Assembly (NCBI GenBank): GCA_016281915.1
Contig: JAEEJO010000002.1
Location: forward strand, 1-58,076
Reading direction: 5' to 3'
Length of the DNA stretch: 58,076 nt
Source of the DNA: Clostridiales bacterium
GTDB lineage: Bacteria; Bacillota; Clostridia; Oscillospirales; UBA644
The position numbers and the translations under genes are program-made. Within the stretch, counting starts at the first letter, position 1. Every line of letters begins with the position of its first letter. Under the pieces are notes generated by a model. It saw nothing but the letters and a program-made list of their open reading frames with translations. It searched no databases and had not been told where the DNA came from. Positions 32,491 through 41,007 of the stretch are shown piece by piece.

Positions 32491-33846
32491 TTATCTGGCT
32501 TTCCACCTGAAACACAGCATTGTCATATCGTCAAACTGACTGTTTCCGTTGATGAAAGTGTCTATATTCTTTTTTATATCGTTTATTATCTCCTCCGACG
32601 AACTGTCATTTTTACCTTCAAAGCATTTGAGAAGCCTTTCTTCACCGAAGAGATTGTGTTTTTCGTCCTCCGCTTCGGTAACACCGTCGGTATAAAGATA
32701 AAGAGTGTCACCGTAAGACAGTGCGATTTCGTTGCTTTTATAACGCATATTTTCCATCCCTGCAAGCACGAAGCCGCTTCGGAATCTCATGAATTCTGCA
32801 TTGCCGTTATGGAATAAAACCGGGGGATTGTGACCTGCGCTGACAAATTCAAGCGCGCCGTTTCTCAGATCAAGAATTCCCACCCAAAGCGTAACGAACA
32901 TCTCTGCTTCGTTTCTTGCGCAAAGTGCGTTATTGGCGGTTGCTATGGCTTCCGGAAGTGAGGGTATATCACGAATACAGTTTTGCAGCGTGATTTTGGA
33001 CGTTGCCATAAACATTGCAGCAGGAACGCCTTTCCCCGAAACATCGCCTATAACGAACGCAAGGTGATTTGGGTCCACATAAAAAATATCGTAAAAATCC
33101 CCGCCTACTTCTTTCGCTGCCTCCATAGACGCTGCGATGTCAAGATCCTTGCAGCCGGGGTATTCGTCGTTTACGACAGGCAGAAGAGAATTCTGGATCA
33201 CGCTTGCAACCTCGAGTTCCGATTGAAGTCGGCTTTTCTCTATTGCAAGATTCCTCTGTTTTTCCGTGTATGTTATTATCATTATCATCATCGCAAAACC
33301 CAGCGCGTTTACCGTGATAAACGGGAACGCTATCTGCTTTACGATGTCCAGAGCGGTCTCGAAGGGCTTGACCATCAAAAGGACTACTCCGAGGTGAAAC
33401 GCTTCCATCAGCGCGCTCATCAGAAGAGCGAAAAGGGGGTTGACAACGATCTTATGCCATTTCTTTGAGATCGTGCCGCAGATAAGCCCGATAAGGCATG
33501 TTGCCACAACGCACGCCTGCGCGGTGATTCCGCCCATTGTCAGTCTGTGAACGCCGGCAATGATGCCTGCAATTAATCCTCCGATAGGACCTCCCGTAAA
33601 ACCTGCAAGCATCGGACCGATGTCGCGTACGGAAATGACCGCTCCGTTTAAGTCAAATCCGGATATGTTGCCATATATTCCGAAAACTCCTCCCAGCAGT
33701 CCGAGAATCATCGTATACCGCCATTTCTTCTCGGGCTTTACAACCTTTGATATCAGGTCGCCTCCGCCGATAAACGCCGCAACAACAAGTATTACGGCAA
33801 GCGTTCCCATCAGCTTTGAGATCATTGAGCTTATATCACCGAACAT
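32491..33846 (-). CDS. SpoIIE/RsbU-type PP2C phosphatase with LytS-like membrane domain
   Basis: 451 residues from ATG 33846 (a GTG two codons upstream is possible). Residues about 10-200 hold five to six membrane helices with 'SVRDIGPMLAGFTGGPIGGLIAGIIAGVHRLTMGG', the 5TMR-LYT sensor signature (GP..AG..GG...G...G..HR). A linker helix ('EKSRLQSELEVASVIQNSLLP') leads to the PP2C-type domain: 'EVGGDFYDIF', 'VIGDVSGKGVPAAMFMA', 'SAGHNPPVLF', 'LYLYTDGVTEAED' and 'FDDMTMLCFR', with metal-binding Asp residues intact. It would dephosphorylate an anti-sigma-factor antagonist or similar Ser/Thr-phosphorylated partner in response to an envelope signal. No partner adjacent. Confidence 0.92.
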   Translation of the reverse strand: MFGDISSMISKLMGTLAVILVVAAFIGGGDLISKVVKPEKKWRYTMILGLLGGVFGIYGNISGFDLNGAVISVRDIGPMLAGFTGGPIGGLIAGIIAGVHRLTMGGITAQACVVATCLIGLICGTISKKWHKIVVNPLFALLMSALMEAFHLGVVLLMVKPFETALDIVKQIAFPFITVNALGFAMMIMIITYTEKQRNLAIEKSRLQSELEVASVIQNSLLPVVNDEYPGCKDLDIAASMEAAKEVGGDFYDIFYVDPNHLAFVIGDVSGKGVPAAMFMATSKITLQNCIRDIPSLPEAIATANNALCARNEAEMFVTLWVGILDLRNGALEFVSAGHNPPVLFHNGNAEFMRFRSGFVLAGMENMRYKSNEIALSYGDTLYLYTDGVTEAEDEKHNLFGEERLLKCFEGKNDSSSEEIINDIKKNIDTFINGNSQFDDMTMLCFRWKAR

Positions 33847-34039
33847 TTTCACACCGCTTCTCTTAATATGAGTTTTTCAACAGTTTCAGTACGTCACGTT
33901 TTCATAAAACAGGGTCAGAGGTCGTCATTTGCCGTCTTTGCAAAAACAAAGAAGATCGTTTTCCACCGATCGCCGTCATTGCTATCACGATTTTTCGTAT
34001 ACGGTCGGACGAACATGACCATAAAACGCACTTTTGTAA

Positions 34040-34069
34040 ATTATACCACACTTTTACCGCAAAAATCAA
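34040..34069 (-). promoter_or_regulatory. Promoter of the PP2C phosphatase gene
   Basis: Minus strand TTGATT (34064-34069), 18 nt, TATAAT (34040-34045). Confidence 0.65.
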
Positions 34070-34102
34070 GACCCGTTTCAACTTTTCCCAACATTTCACC
34101 AC

Positions 34103-34131
34103 TTGACACAATCCGTCCGTTGTAGTATAAT
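34103..34131 (+). promoter_or_regulatory. Consensus promoter of the DUF362 gene
   Basis: TTGACA (34103-34108), 17 nt, TATAAT (34126-34131), some 75 nt before ATG 34205. Confidence 0.85.
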
Positions 34132-34204
34132 TATAATAAGATAAGAAATAAGTATATCCCTTTCGGGATGTCGCCTTATATAATATTTTTGAAGGAGAAT
34201 GCAG

Positions 34205-35245
34205 ATGAAATCAGACAGACCCGTGCCCGGCAAAGACGGCAATAAATATATCCCTTTTGAAAAAAGAACGGGAGAAAGCTCAGTCGTATTTTTTACGCGC
34301 GACCTGTCCGCCGAAGGACTTAAAAAGATATATGATAAGGTCAGCAGCGTTCTCTGCGGCAAAACAGCCGTAAAACTGCATACAGGCGAAGCCGAAGGCC
34401 CCAATATAATTCCCCGTCCGTGGGTCAAAGAGCTTTTTGATTCACGCCTGAACGACGCGGCGATAATCGAAACAAATACGTATTATAAGGGCAGCCGCTA
34501 TACTACGGAAGATCACCGCAAAACGCTTGAAACGAACGGCTGGACATTCTGCCCCGTTGATATTACCGACAGTGAAGGCGTAGCCGCTCTTCCCGTTAAC
34601 GGCGGTAAATGGTTCAAAGAGATGCACGTTGGCAAAAACATGCTCGATTATGATTCACTTCTTGTTCTTACCCATTTCAAGGGTCACGCAATGGGCGGTT
34701 TCGGAGGCAGCAATAAAAATATCGGCATCGGCTGTGCGGACGGACGCATAGGCAAGGCAGAGATCCATACCGCGGCAGGCTCGTCAAATATGTGGAGCAT
34801 TGCCGAAGAAGAACTTATGGAGAGAATAAGCGAAAGCACGAAAGCTACCATAGATTATTTTGCTCCCCATGTCTGCTACATCAATACAATGCGCAATATG
34901 TCCGTTTCATGCGACTGTGAAGGTCCTCATGCCGAACCAGTAGTTACTCCGGACGTCGGCTTTATCGCTTCGCTTGATATTCTTGCTGCCGATAACGCAT
35001 GCGTCGATCTTATTTACAGCCTGCCCGACGGTGGTGGAAAGGCAATGATACACAGAATCGAAACCCGTCACGGACTTCGCCAGCTCAGCTATATGAAAGA
35101 GCTTGGCATGGGCAACGACAGATATACTCTTATCGATATCGACAACGGCGATGCGGTGATCACCGCCGCAGAAGCAGTAAAGGATATCAGCCCTGAATGG
35201 ACTCCCGATAAATACAATACTTTCAGAGGCCGCAACAAACAGTGA
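34205..35245 (+). CDS. DUF362-domain protein lacking a ferredoxin module
   Basis: 346 residues. I use ATG 34205 because AAGGAGA then has 6-nt spacing; ATG 34199 would touch the site. DUF362 blocks: 'VAVKLHTGEAEG'-like start (here TAVKLHTGEAEGPNIIPRPWV), 'AAIIETNTYYKGSRY', 'LLVLTHFKGHAMGGFGGSNKNIGIGCADGRIGK' and the C-terminal 'MKELGMGN..YTLIDIDNG'. Many homologues carry two 4Fe-4S motifs at the C-terminus; no CxxCxxCxxxC is present here. The 'GGFGG..KN.G.G' segment is diagnostic. DUF362 function is unsettled, possibly redox or nucleotide binding. Single-gene unit. Confidence 0.85.
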   Translation: MKSDRPVPGKDGNKYIPFEKRTGESSVVFFTRDLSAEGLKKIYDKVSSVLCGKTAVKLHTGEAEGPNIIPRPWVKELFDSRLNDAAIIETNTYYKGSRYTTEDHRKTLETNGWTFCPVDITDSEGVAALPVNGGKWFKEMHVGKNMLDYDSLLVLTHFKGHAMGGFGGSNKNIGIGCADGRIGKAEIHTAAGSSNMWSIAEEELMERISESTKATIDYFAPHVCYINTMRNMSVSCDCEGPHAEPVVTPDVGFIASLDILAADNACVDLIYSLPDGGGKAMIHRIETRHGLRQLSYMKELGMGNDRYTLIDIDNGDAVITAAEAVKDISPEWTPDKYNTFRGRNKQ

Positions 35246-35286
35246 CCGCTGCGATCCGGCAGTATATCCACACAGATCATCGCCAT

Positions 35287-35326
35287 CCGGCCCGGCAGCT
35301 TTATCCGCCGGACCGGTTCTTATTTT
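35287..35326 (+). terminator. Terminator of the DUF362 gene
   Basis: CCGGCCCGGC (35287-35296) pairs with GCCGGACCGG (35307-35316), one mismatch, followed by TTCTTATTTT. Confidence 0.78.
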
Positions 35327-35360
35327 GACGGATTAATTATAATTGTTCCGTAATATTTGC

Positions 35361-35389
35361 TTGATTTTGACTCCTGCTTATGGTATAAT
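35361..35389 (+). promoter_or_regulatory. Promoter of the membrane-protein pair
   Basis: TTGATT (35361-35366), 17 nt, TATAAT (35384-35389), 30 nt before ATG 35419. Confidence 0.75.
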
Positions 35390-35418
35390 TAAAAAAACAA
35401 CGGAGAGTGCTTTATTGT

Positions 35419-36078
35419 ATGAAATACGGAGAGTCTTTTTTTGACATACTGTATCTTGTTTTTACTGTCACCGTCGGCATCATAATACTTGCGAGATCCC
35501 GCGGCAAAACAGAAAAGCTTATGGGTATCGCAACACTGATTCTTGGCTGCGGCGATGCTTTTCACCTTGTCCCGAGGGTCCTCAACTACTTTGTCGAGGC
35601 TGATTTTACTGCTGCCCTCGGCATAGGCAAGCTTGTCACCTCAGTGACCATGACGATTTTTTACATTTTGGTTTATCATATCGGCGTTCTTTATTACAAA
35701 CTTAAACCGAACAGATCGCTTACGGTCTCGGTTTATGCCCTTTCCGCCGTTCGTGTTATTCTTTGCCTTTTCCCGCAGAACGGATGGATAGAAAACAGCA
35801 GTGATATGACATGGGGAATTATACGCAACGTTCCGTTCGTCATTCTCGGAATACTCGTTATCATACTCTTTTTCAAACACAGAAACGCATCAAAACGTTT
35901 CAGGCTCATCTGGCTTTGGATAACTCTTTCGTTTGCATTCTATATACCGGTAGCGGTGTTTGCCGGCATAGTCCCGATGCTGGGAATGCTTATGCTGCCC
36001 AAAACGGTTTGCTATATGATTATCATATATGCCTTTCTTCTCTCCGTTATAAAAGACGGCAGCGGTAAAAAGGCGTAA
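35419..36078 (+). CDS. Seven-helix integral membrane protein of unknown function
   Basis: 219 residues from ATG 35419 (GGAG 13 nt upstream; a GTG at 35407 in frame is too close to that site). About seven hydrophobic segments: 'ILYLVFTVTVGIIILA', 'LMGIATLILGCGDAFHLVPRVL', 'LVTSVTMTIFYILVYHIGVLYY', 'LTVSVYALSAVRVILCLF', 'NVPFVILGILVIILFF', 'LIWLWITLSFAFYIPVAVFAG', 'TVCYMIIIYAFLLSVI'. 'GCGDAFHLVPR' places polar residues inside helix 2. No family recognised with confidence. Immediately upstream of a PrsW-type protease and probably co-transcribed. Confidence 0.78.
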   Translation: MKYGESFFDILYLVFTVTVGIIILARSRGKTEKLMGIATLILGCGDAFHLVPRVLNYFVEADFTAALGIGKLVTSVTMTIFYILVYHIGVLYYKLKPNRSLTVSVYALSAVRVILCLFPQNGWIENSSDMTWGIIRNVPFVILGILVIILFFKHRNASKRFRLIWLWITLSFAFYIPVAVFAGIVPMLGMLMLPKTVCYMIIIYAFLLSVIKDGSGKKA

Positions 36079-36111
36079 ATATCTCAGATATAAACGGAGT
36101 AATAATTAAGA

Positions 36112-36831
36112 ATGTTTTATTTTCTTCTTCCTGCGCTCGCTTCTTACAATATCATACTCGTTATCTCCGCAGTAGTGCCGGCGCTTTTTCTCATGATCAA
36201 GGTATATTTGTCAGACAGACTTGAAAAAGAATCTCCCGCCATCCTCTGGCAACTGACAAAGGCAGGCGTTTTCTCGTCTCTTATCGCGCTTGTTGCAGAG
36301 CGAATTCTCGGAGTTCTTCTTGATATCACAGTCTCTCAGCAATCACCTCTCTACAACGTCGTTCTGTATTTTGTCATCGTTGCGTTTTCCGAAGAGGGCG
36401 CAAAGTATTTCATGCTGCGCCGCAGTTCATGGTCCTCTCCCGAATTTGACTGTCAGTATGACGGCGTCGTTTATTCTGTCTTCGTCTCTCTCGGTTTCGC
36501 TCTCTGGGAAAACATTAGCTATGTTATGGCGTACGGCTTCGGCACGGCTATCATCCGCGCTCTTACCGCAATTCCCGGTCATGCCTGCTTCGGCGTTTTT
36601 ATGGGCGTTTTTTACGGTATAGCAAAAAAATACGATTATCTCGATATGCGCGGACATTCGAAGGTATTCGGTATTCTTTCCGTCATCGTTCCGGCGCTTC
36701 TTCACGGCGCTTACGACTACATCGCCACAGTTGACACGAGCGCATGGTATTTTATCGTCTTTGTAGCGATCTTGTTTATAGTATCGTATATCCTTGTCGG
36801 CAGAATGTCCAGAAACGACCGTTATATATGA
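36112..36831 (+). CDS. prsW: PrsW-family intramembrane metalloprotease
   Basis: 239 residues, about seven to eight membrane helices. The family motifs are complete: EExxK in AFSEEGAKYFML, FxxxEN in FALWENISYVM, HxxxG in GHACFGVFMGVFYG, and the last His in PALLHGAYDYI. PrsW proteins cleave anti-sigma factors in response to envelope stress (as for sigma-W in Bacillus), or serve other roles. Located 33 nt after the seven-helix protein, likely one operon; no anti-sigma factor gene is adjacent, so its target is unknown. Start ATG 36112 has only a distant GGAG. Confidence 0.9.
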   Translation: MFYFLLPALASYNIILVISAVVPALFLMIKVYLSDRLEKESPAILWQLTKAGVFSSLIALVAERILGVLLDITVSQQSPLYNVVLYFVIVAFSEEGAKYFMLRRSSWSSPEFDCQYDGVVYSVFVSLGFALWENISYVMAYGFGTAIIRALTAIPGHACFGVFMGVFYGIAKKYDYLDMRGHSKVFGILSVIVPALLHGAYDYIATVDTSAWYFIVFVAILFIVSYILVGRMSRNDRYI

Positions 36832-36927
36832 AACAGTCCGGTATTATGACACAGGATTGCGCAAAACAGTGATTTATATTGCATAATTGACAAATGATAA
36901 CTAAAAGATTCGAAAAGGGGAAACATC

Positions 36928-39099
36928 ATGTCCGTTACTTACAACAGTGAAACAAAAACCTTTATGCTTCAGGGCAAAAACCTCTGCTACTCCTTCTGGA
37001 TAAACGACCTGGGATATCCCGAACATCTCTATCTCGGGGCATCGGTCGGCAATGATGACCTCAGGTTTACGCGTACATACGGCGCTACTTCCACAGCTGC
37101 TACTCCTCCGGGTATAGATAACGTGAATTCCTATAACGCATTCCCTTCCGAGCTTTCTTTTTTCGGTACAGGTGACTATCGCGAACCCGCAGTTCAGATC
37201 GTGACCCCTCAAGGCGACAGACTTTGCGAGCTGCTCTTCGACTCTTACGAGATAGTCCCCGCAAAACCGAAAATAACCGGAATGCCTTCTCTTGACGGCG
37301 GCGAAACTCTTATTCTGCATCTGAAAGACAAGATAAACGGCTTTGCGGCAGATCTGTATTACACCGTTTATGACGACTGCTCCGTCATTTGCCGCAGAGC
37401 GGTATATAAAAACTGCGGCAGCGCTGATGTCCGCCTTGAAAGAGCATATTCTTTTACACTTGCTCTTCCCGATCGTGATTATGATATGATCTCGCTTTAC
37501 GGCGTCTGGGCAAAGGAACGCCATATCGACAGGATACCTCTTCACCACGGCGTTGTTTCCATCGATTCTAAACGAACTTCTTCATCCGCCACACTTAACC
37601 CGTTCATCGCCCTTCTTCGACGCGATACTACCGAGTTTTACGGCGAAGCGATCGGCGTCAATCTCGTTTACAGCTCGTCATATGTTCTTAAGGCAGAGGT
37701 CAATCCCGACGGCACGTCTCAGATCACGGGCGGTATCAACGATTTTGATTTTAACTGGAACCTTGCTCCCGGCGAGGTATTTGAAACCCCCGATGTCGTT
37801 ATTTCTTATTCCGATACCGGACTCGGCGGCATGAGCCGCGCATTCCACGATGCATACCGCGAACACCTTATCAATCGCAGATATGTAAAAGCTTCGCGCC
37901 CGCTGCTCATCAACAACTGGGAAGCGACGTACTTCAATTTCGATGTTCCTAAGCTCTGTGCGATCGCGGACGCGGTAAACGGACTCGGGATCGATACTCT
38001 TGTCCTTGATGACGGCTGGTTCGGCAAACGCGATAACGATTATTCCGGTCTGGGCGACTGGGTAGTAAACGATAAAAAGCTGCAGGGCGGCGTAAAGGCG
38101 ATTAGCGATTACGTCCATTCCATAGGCATGAAGTTCGGCCTCTGGTTCGAACCGGAAATGGTCAGTGAGGATTCCGATCTTTACCGCGCTCATCCCGACT
38201 GGGCTATCGGAACTCCGGACAGAAAACATTGCTACAGCAGACATCAGTTTATGCTCGACCTTACGCGCAGGGAAGTGCGTGACTATATCGTAAAATCAGT
38301 AAGCGACATAATTGAAAATAACGGAGTAGATTACGTTAAATGGGACTACAACCGCAACGTTACTGAATCGTGGACGTACAGCCTCGAGCCTGAAAGACAG
38401 ATGGAGTTTGCTCATCGTTATGCGCTCGGTCTTTACGATATCTGTGAGCGTATAGTCAACGGTCATCCTGATATCTTCTTTGAAGGCTGTTCTGCAGGCG
38501 GAGCGCGTTTCGATCCCGCTATCATGCATTATTTTCCGCAGATATGGACGAGCGACGACACAGACGCCGAGGAACGCACGAAGATCCAGTTCGGCACATC
38601 TCTCGTTTATCCCTTATCAGTCATGTCCTGTCACGTCTCGGTATGCCCCAATCATCAGACGGGACGCACGACACCGTTTGACACCCGCGCCATAATCGCG
38701 CACCTCGGCGCAACGGGCTATGAGCTTGACACCACTAAATTTACTGACGAAGAGAAAGCTGCCGTTAAACTTCAGACTGCCGAATACAAAAAAATCGAGC
38801 GTCTTATCCTTGACGGCGATCTTTACCGCATTGACAGTCCGTTTGAAAAAGGATTCTTTACGGAAGCGGTCGTTGCAAAAGATAAATCATTTGCCGAGCT
38901 TGTCTGCTACCGCCGTTTCGTTTCCGTAAATAATGAAGTAAGACGTGTCAAAATGGTCGGACTCGATCCCGAAGCATATTACTGCCTCGAAGAAAAGAAT
39001 ATCAAAGCCAAGGGCAGCACGTTTATGAACGTCGGTTTCTCACCCGATTATCCTCACGGAGATTTCTCGGCAGTAAAATACCATTTTACAAGGATATGA
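36928..39099 (+). CDS. Alpha-galactosidase, GH36
   Basis: 723 residues, AAAGGGG upstream. Layout: N-terminal beta-supersandwich (1-320), catalytic barrel (320-640), C-terminal beta domain. Barrel motifs: 'PLLINNWEATYFNFD', 'LVLDDGWFGKRDND', 'GMKFGLWFEPEMVSEDSDLY', nucleophile Asp in YVKWDYNRN, 'FFEGCSAGGARFDPAIMHYFPQIWTSDDTDAEERTKIQ' (acid/base Asp in SDDTDA) and 'HVSVCPNHQTGR'. This is the typical 720-residue tetrameric type acting on raffinose, melibiose and galacto-oligosaccharides in the cytosol. No transporter adjacent. Confidence 0.96.
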   Translation: MSVTYNSETKTFMLQGKNLCYSFWINDLGYPEHLYLGASVGNDDLRFTRTYGATSTAATPPGIDNVNSYNAFPSELSFFGTGDYREPAVQIVTPQGDRLCELLFDSYEIVPAKPKITGMPSLDGGETLILHLKDKINGFAADLYYTVYDDCSVICRRAVYKNCGSADVRLERAYSFTLALPDRDYDMISLYGVWAKERHIDRIPLHHGVVSIDSKRTSSSATLNPFIALLRRDTTEFYGEAIGVNLVYSSSYVLKAEVNPDGTSQITGGINDFDFNWNLAPGEVFETPDVVISYSDTGLGGMSRAFHDAYREHLINRRYVKASRPLLINNWEATYFNFDVPKLCAIADAVNGLGIDTLVLDDGWFGKRDNDYSGLGDWVVNDKKLQGGVKAISDYVHSIGMKFGLWFEPEMVSEDSDLYRAHPDWAIGTPDRKHCYSRHQFMLDLTRREVRDYIVKSVSDIIENNGVDYVKWDYNRNVTESWTYSLEPERQMEFAHRYALGLYDICERIVNGHPDIFFEGCSAGGARFDPAIMHYFPQIWTSDDTDAEERTKIQFGTSLVYPLSVMSCHVSVCPNHQTGRTTPFDTRAIIAHLGATGYELDTTKFTDEEKAAVKLQTAEYKKIERLILDGDLYRIDSPFEKGFFTEAVVAKDKSFAELVCYRRFVSVNNEVRRVKMVGLDPEAYYCLEEKNIKAKGSTFMNVGFSPDYPHGDFSAVKYHFTRI

Positions 39100-39130
39100 T
39101 CCGTCATTCACAATATTTAAAGTATAAAAG

Positions 39131-39268
39131 CCGAAAGGCTGTAAAGCATTCTGTCTGGTATTGACAGACCTGCTTTCGGATCTCGAATCGCACTTCCGAT
39201 CTCAGGGATAATAATGATATAGATATAATACCGGATAAAAAGCGAATCGATCCTCGCTGCTTTACCCG
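39131..39268 (+). other. Structured leader before the MATE gene
   Basis: Nested hairpins: CCGAAAG (39131-39137) with CTTTCGG (39173-39179) enclosing CTGTC/GACAG, then a longer imperfect stem whose arms are AATACCGG ... CCGGTATT near 39227-39275, with AGCGA/TCGCT inside. No ORF. No riboswitch class recognised. A TATAAT occurs at 39224-39229 without a good -35. Confidence 0.4.
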
Positions 39269-39295
39269 GTATTATTGCAGGGTATTTGCTCATAA

Positions 39296-40633
39296 ATGAA
39301 TAATAACGATTTCACAAGCGGAAGAATTCTTCCGCAGCTTATTAAATTTATGCTGCCTGTCCTGTTCGCAATGTTTTTGCAGGCTATGTACGGCGCCGTC
39401 GATCTTCTCGTCGTGGGCACTTTCTGCACAAACGTTGATGTCTCAGCCGTTTCAACAGGCTCGCAGATCATCATGACGCTTACAAACCTTCTTGTCAGCT
39501 TCTCTATGGGCATTACGGTCGCCGTAGGACAGAAAATAGGGCGCAAACACCCGAGAGAGGCTGCCGAAACGATAGGCACAGGGCTTGTTATCTTCACTTT
39601 TCTGGGCGCATTGTTTACCGTAATATGCATTCTTGGAGCTGAGGTTCTCGCAAAGGTAATGCACGCACCCGACGAGGCATTCGAAGTGACAGCCAACTAT
39701 ATCAGGATATGCGGAGCAGGCTTTCTGATAATAACCGCATATAATCTTCTCGGCAGTATTTTCAGGGGACTGGGCGACTCAAAAACGCCGATGATCGCTG
39801 TGGGCATCGCCTGTGCTCTGAATATAATAGGCGACCTGGTCTTTGTTTCCGTTTTCAAACTCGGGGCATCCGGCGCAGCTTTGGCAACGGTGCTGGCGCA
39901 GCTTGTAAGCGTAATAATATCGCTGTTTATCATCGCAAAAATAAAACTTCCGTTTTCTTTCGGCAGATCAGATATCAGAATCGATAAATCGAGCGCTGCT
40001 GAAATTATCCGTATAGGAACACCGATAGCGATCCAGGATTTTTTAGTCGGTATCTCGTTTCTCGTTCTTCTTGCTATCGTCAACGGTCTCGGCGTTACCG
40101 CTTCTGCAGGTGTCGGAGTCGCTGAAAAGGTCTGTGCGTTCATCATGCTCGTTCCCGCAGCGTTCATGCAGTCCATGTCCGCATTCGTTGCCCAGAATTA
40201 CGGCGCAGGTCTTATCGACAGAGCAAAACTCGCTCTTAAAACAGGCATTGCCGTATCCGTCCTGTTCGGTATATCGATGTTTGTTCTGACGTTCTTTCGA
40301 GGCGATATTCTTGCGGATATTTTCACAAACGATTCCGAGGCGGTCCTGAATGCGTGGGATTATCTTAAAGCATATGCGATAGACTGCCTTTTAACGTGTT
40401 TTCTTTTTTGCTTCATCGGATATTTCAACGGTATCCAGCAAACCGCATTCGTTATGATTCAGGGAATAGTCGGTGCGTTTCTTATAAGAATACCCGTTGC
40501 GTTTATTATGCTGCATCTGTCGGGCGATTCTCTATTCCTGATAGGTCTTGCAACACCGTGCTCTACCGTTGTCCAGATCATAATGTGCTTTGTCTTTTAC
40601 GGATATCAGAGTAAAAAAATCCATGCCGGGTAA
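39296..40633 (+). CDS. MATE-family multidrug/metabolite efflux transporter
   Basis: 445 residues, twelve membrane helices in two homologous halves. DinF/NorM type: 'GRILPQLIKFMLPVLFAMFLQAMYGAVDLLVVGTF', 'VSTGSQIIMTLTNLLVSFSMGITVAVGQKIG', 'NLLGSIFRGLGDSKTPMIAVGIACALNIIGDLVFV', 'QSMSAFVAQNYGAG'. It exports cationic drugs or metabolites using Na+ or H+. The preceding 190 nt are strongly structured, so expression may be controlled at the RNA level. Confidence 0.93.
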   Translation: MNNNDFTSGRILPQLIKFMLPVLFAMFLQAMYGAVDLLVVGTFCTNVDVSAVSTGSQIIMTLTNLLVSFSMGITVAVGQKIGRKHPREAAETIGTGLVIFTFLGALFTVICILGAEVLAKVMHAPDEAFEVTANYIRICGAGFLIITAYNLLGSIFRGLGDSKTPMIAVGIACALNIIGDLVFVSVFKLGASGAALATVLAQLVSVIISLFIIAKIKLPFSFGRSDIRIDKSSAAEIIRIGTPIAIQDFLVGISFLVLLAIVNGLGVTASAGVGVAEKVCAFIMLVPAAFMQSMSAFVAQNYGAGLIDRAKLALKTGIAVSVLFGISMFVLTFFRGDILADIFTNDSEAVLNAWDYLKAYAIDCLLTCFLFCFIGYFNGIQQTAFVMIQGIVGAFLIRIPVAFIMLHLSGDSLFLIGLATPCSTVVQIIMCFVFYGYQSKKIHAG

Positions 40634-41007
40634 CCATTGCTTCCATCACATTTGTTATTGAAAGCAGGGCAAGATCCGGTTATTCCTTCACTTGCTTTGC
40701 TTGAAGGATAAATAACGTATCGGATATACCTTCGTTCATCATCCGTAAGAGTATTATATCCAGCATTCATCGATGACGGATACTCAGTGGCAAATACTGC
40801 AATCGTTCGGAAAATCACACAGTTTTGCGTTTTGTTCCCTTCGGTGGCTTTTATGAAGGTCTTGACAGATGTTTTCTTTGGTGGTATAATTACTTTTATG
40901 GTCATATAATGCTCTGTTTGCAGACGGAAAGAAATCAAAAAATGATTTTCCGGCTGCCGGCTTTTCATTTACACGTCATAAAAATCATTGTGGGTATATT
41001 TTAAGAT
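40634..41007 (+). other. Intergenic region with promoter of the surface-polymer operon
   Basis: Holds a hairpin (CCTTCA ... TGAAGG, about 40686-40708), a perfect promoter at 40862-40890 and a leader of about 110 nt with a short GAAATCA ... TGATTTTC hairpin and CCGG repeats. A 100-residue minus-strand frame (40606-40906) is not convincing. Confidence 0.6.
40862..40890 (+). promoter_or_regulatory. Consensus promoter of the surface-polymer operon
   Basis: TTGACA (40862-40867), 17 nt, TATAAT (40885-40890). Confidence 0.85.

Larger units (their letters stand above)
33847..34204. other. Divergent intergenic region with long phosphatase leader
   Basis: Contains the minus-strand promoter at 34040-34069, a 5' leader of about 185 nt for the phosphatase gene (with a GATCG ... 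CGATC hairpin around 33954-33971), and the plus-strand promoter at 34103-34131. No ORF or known riboswitch recognised. Confidence 0.6.

Noticed and set aside
40606..40906. 100-residue minus-strand frame before the polymer operon
   Set aside because: No recognisable domain or ribosome site, and it overlaps the end of the MATE gene and runs through hairpins.
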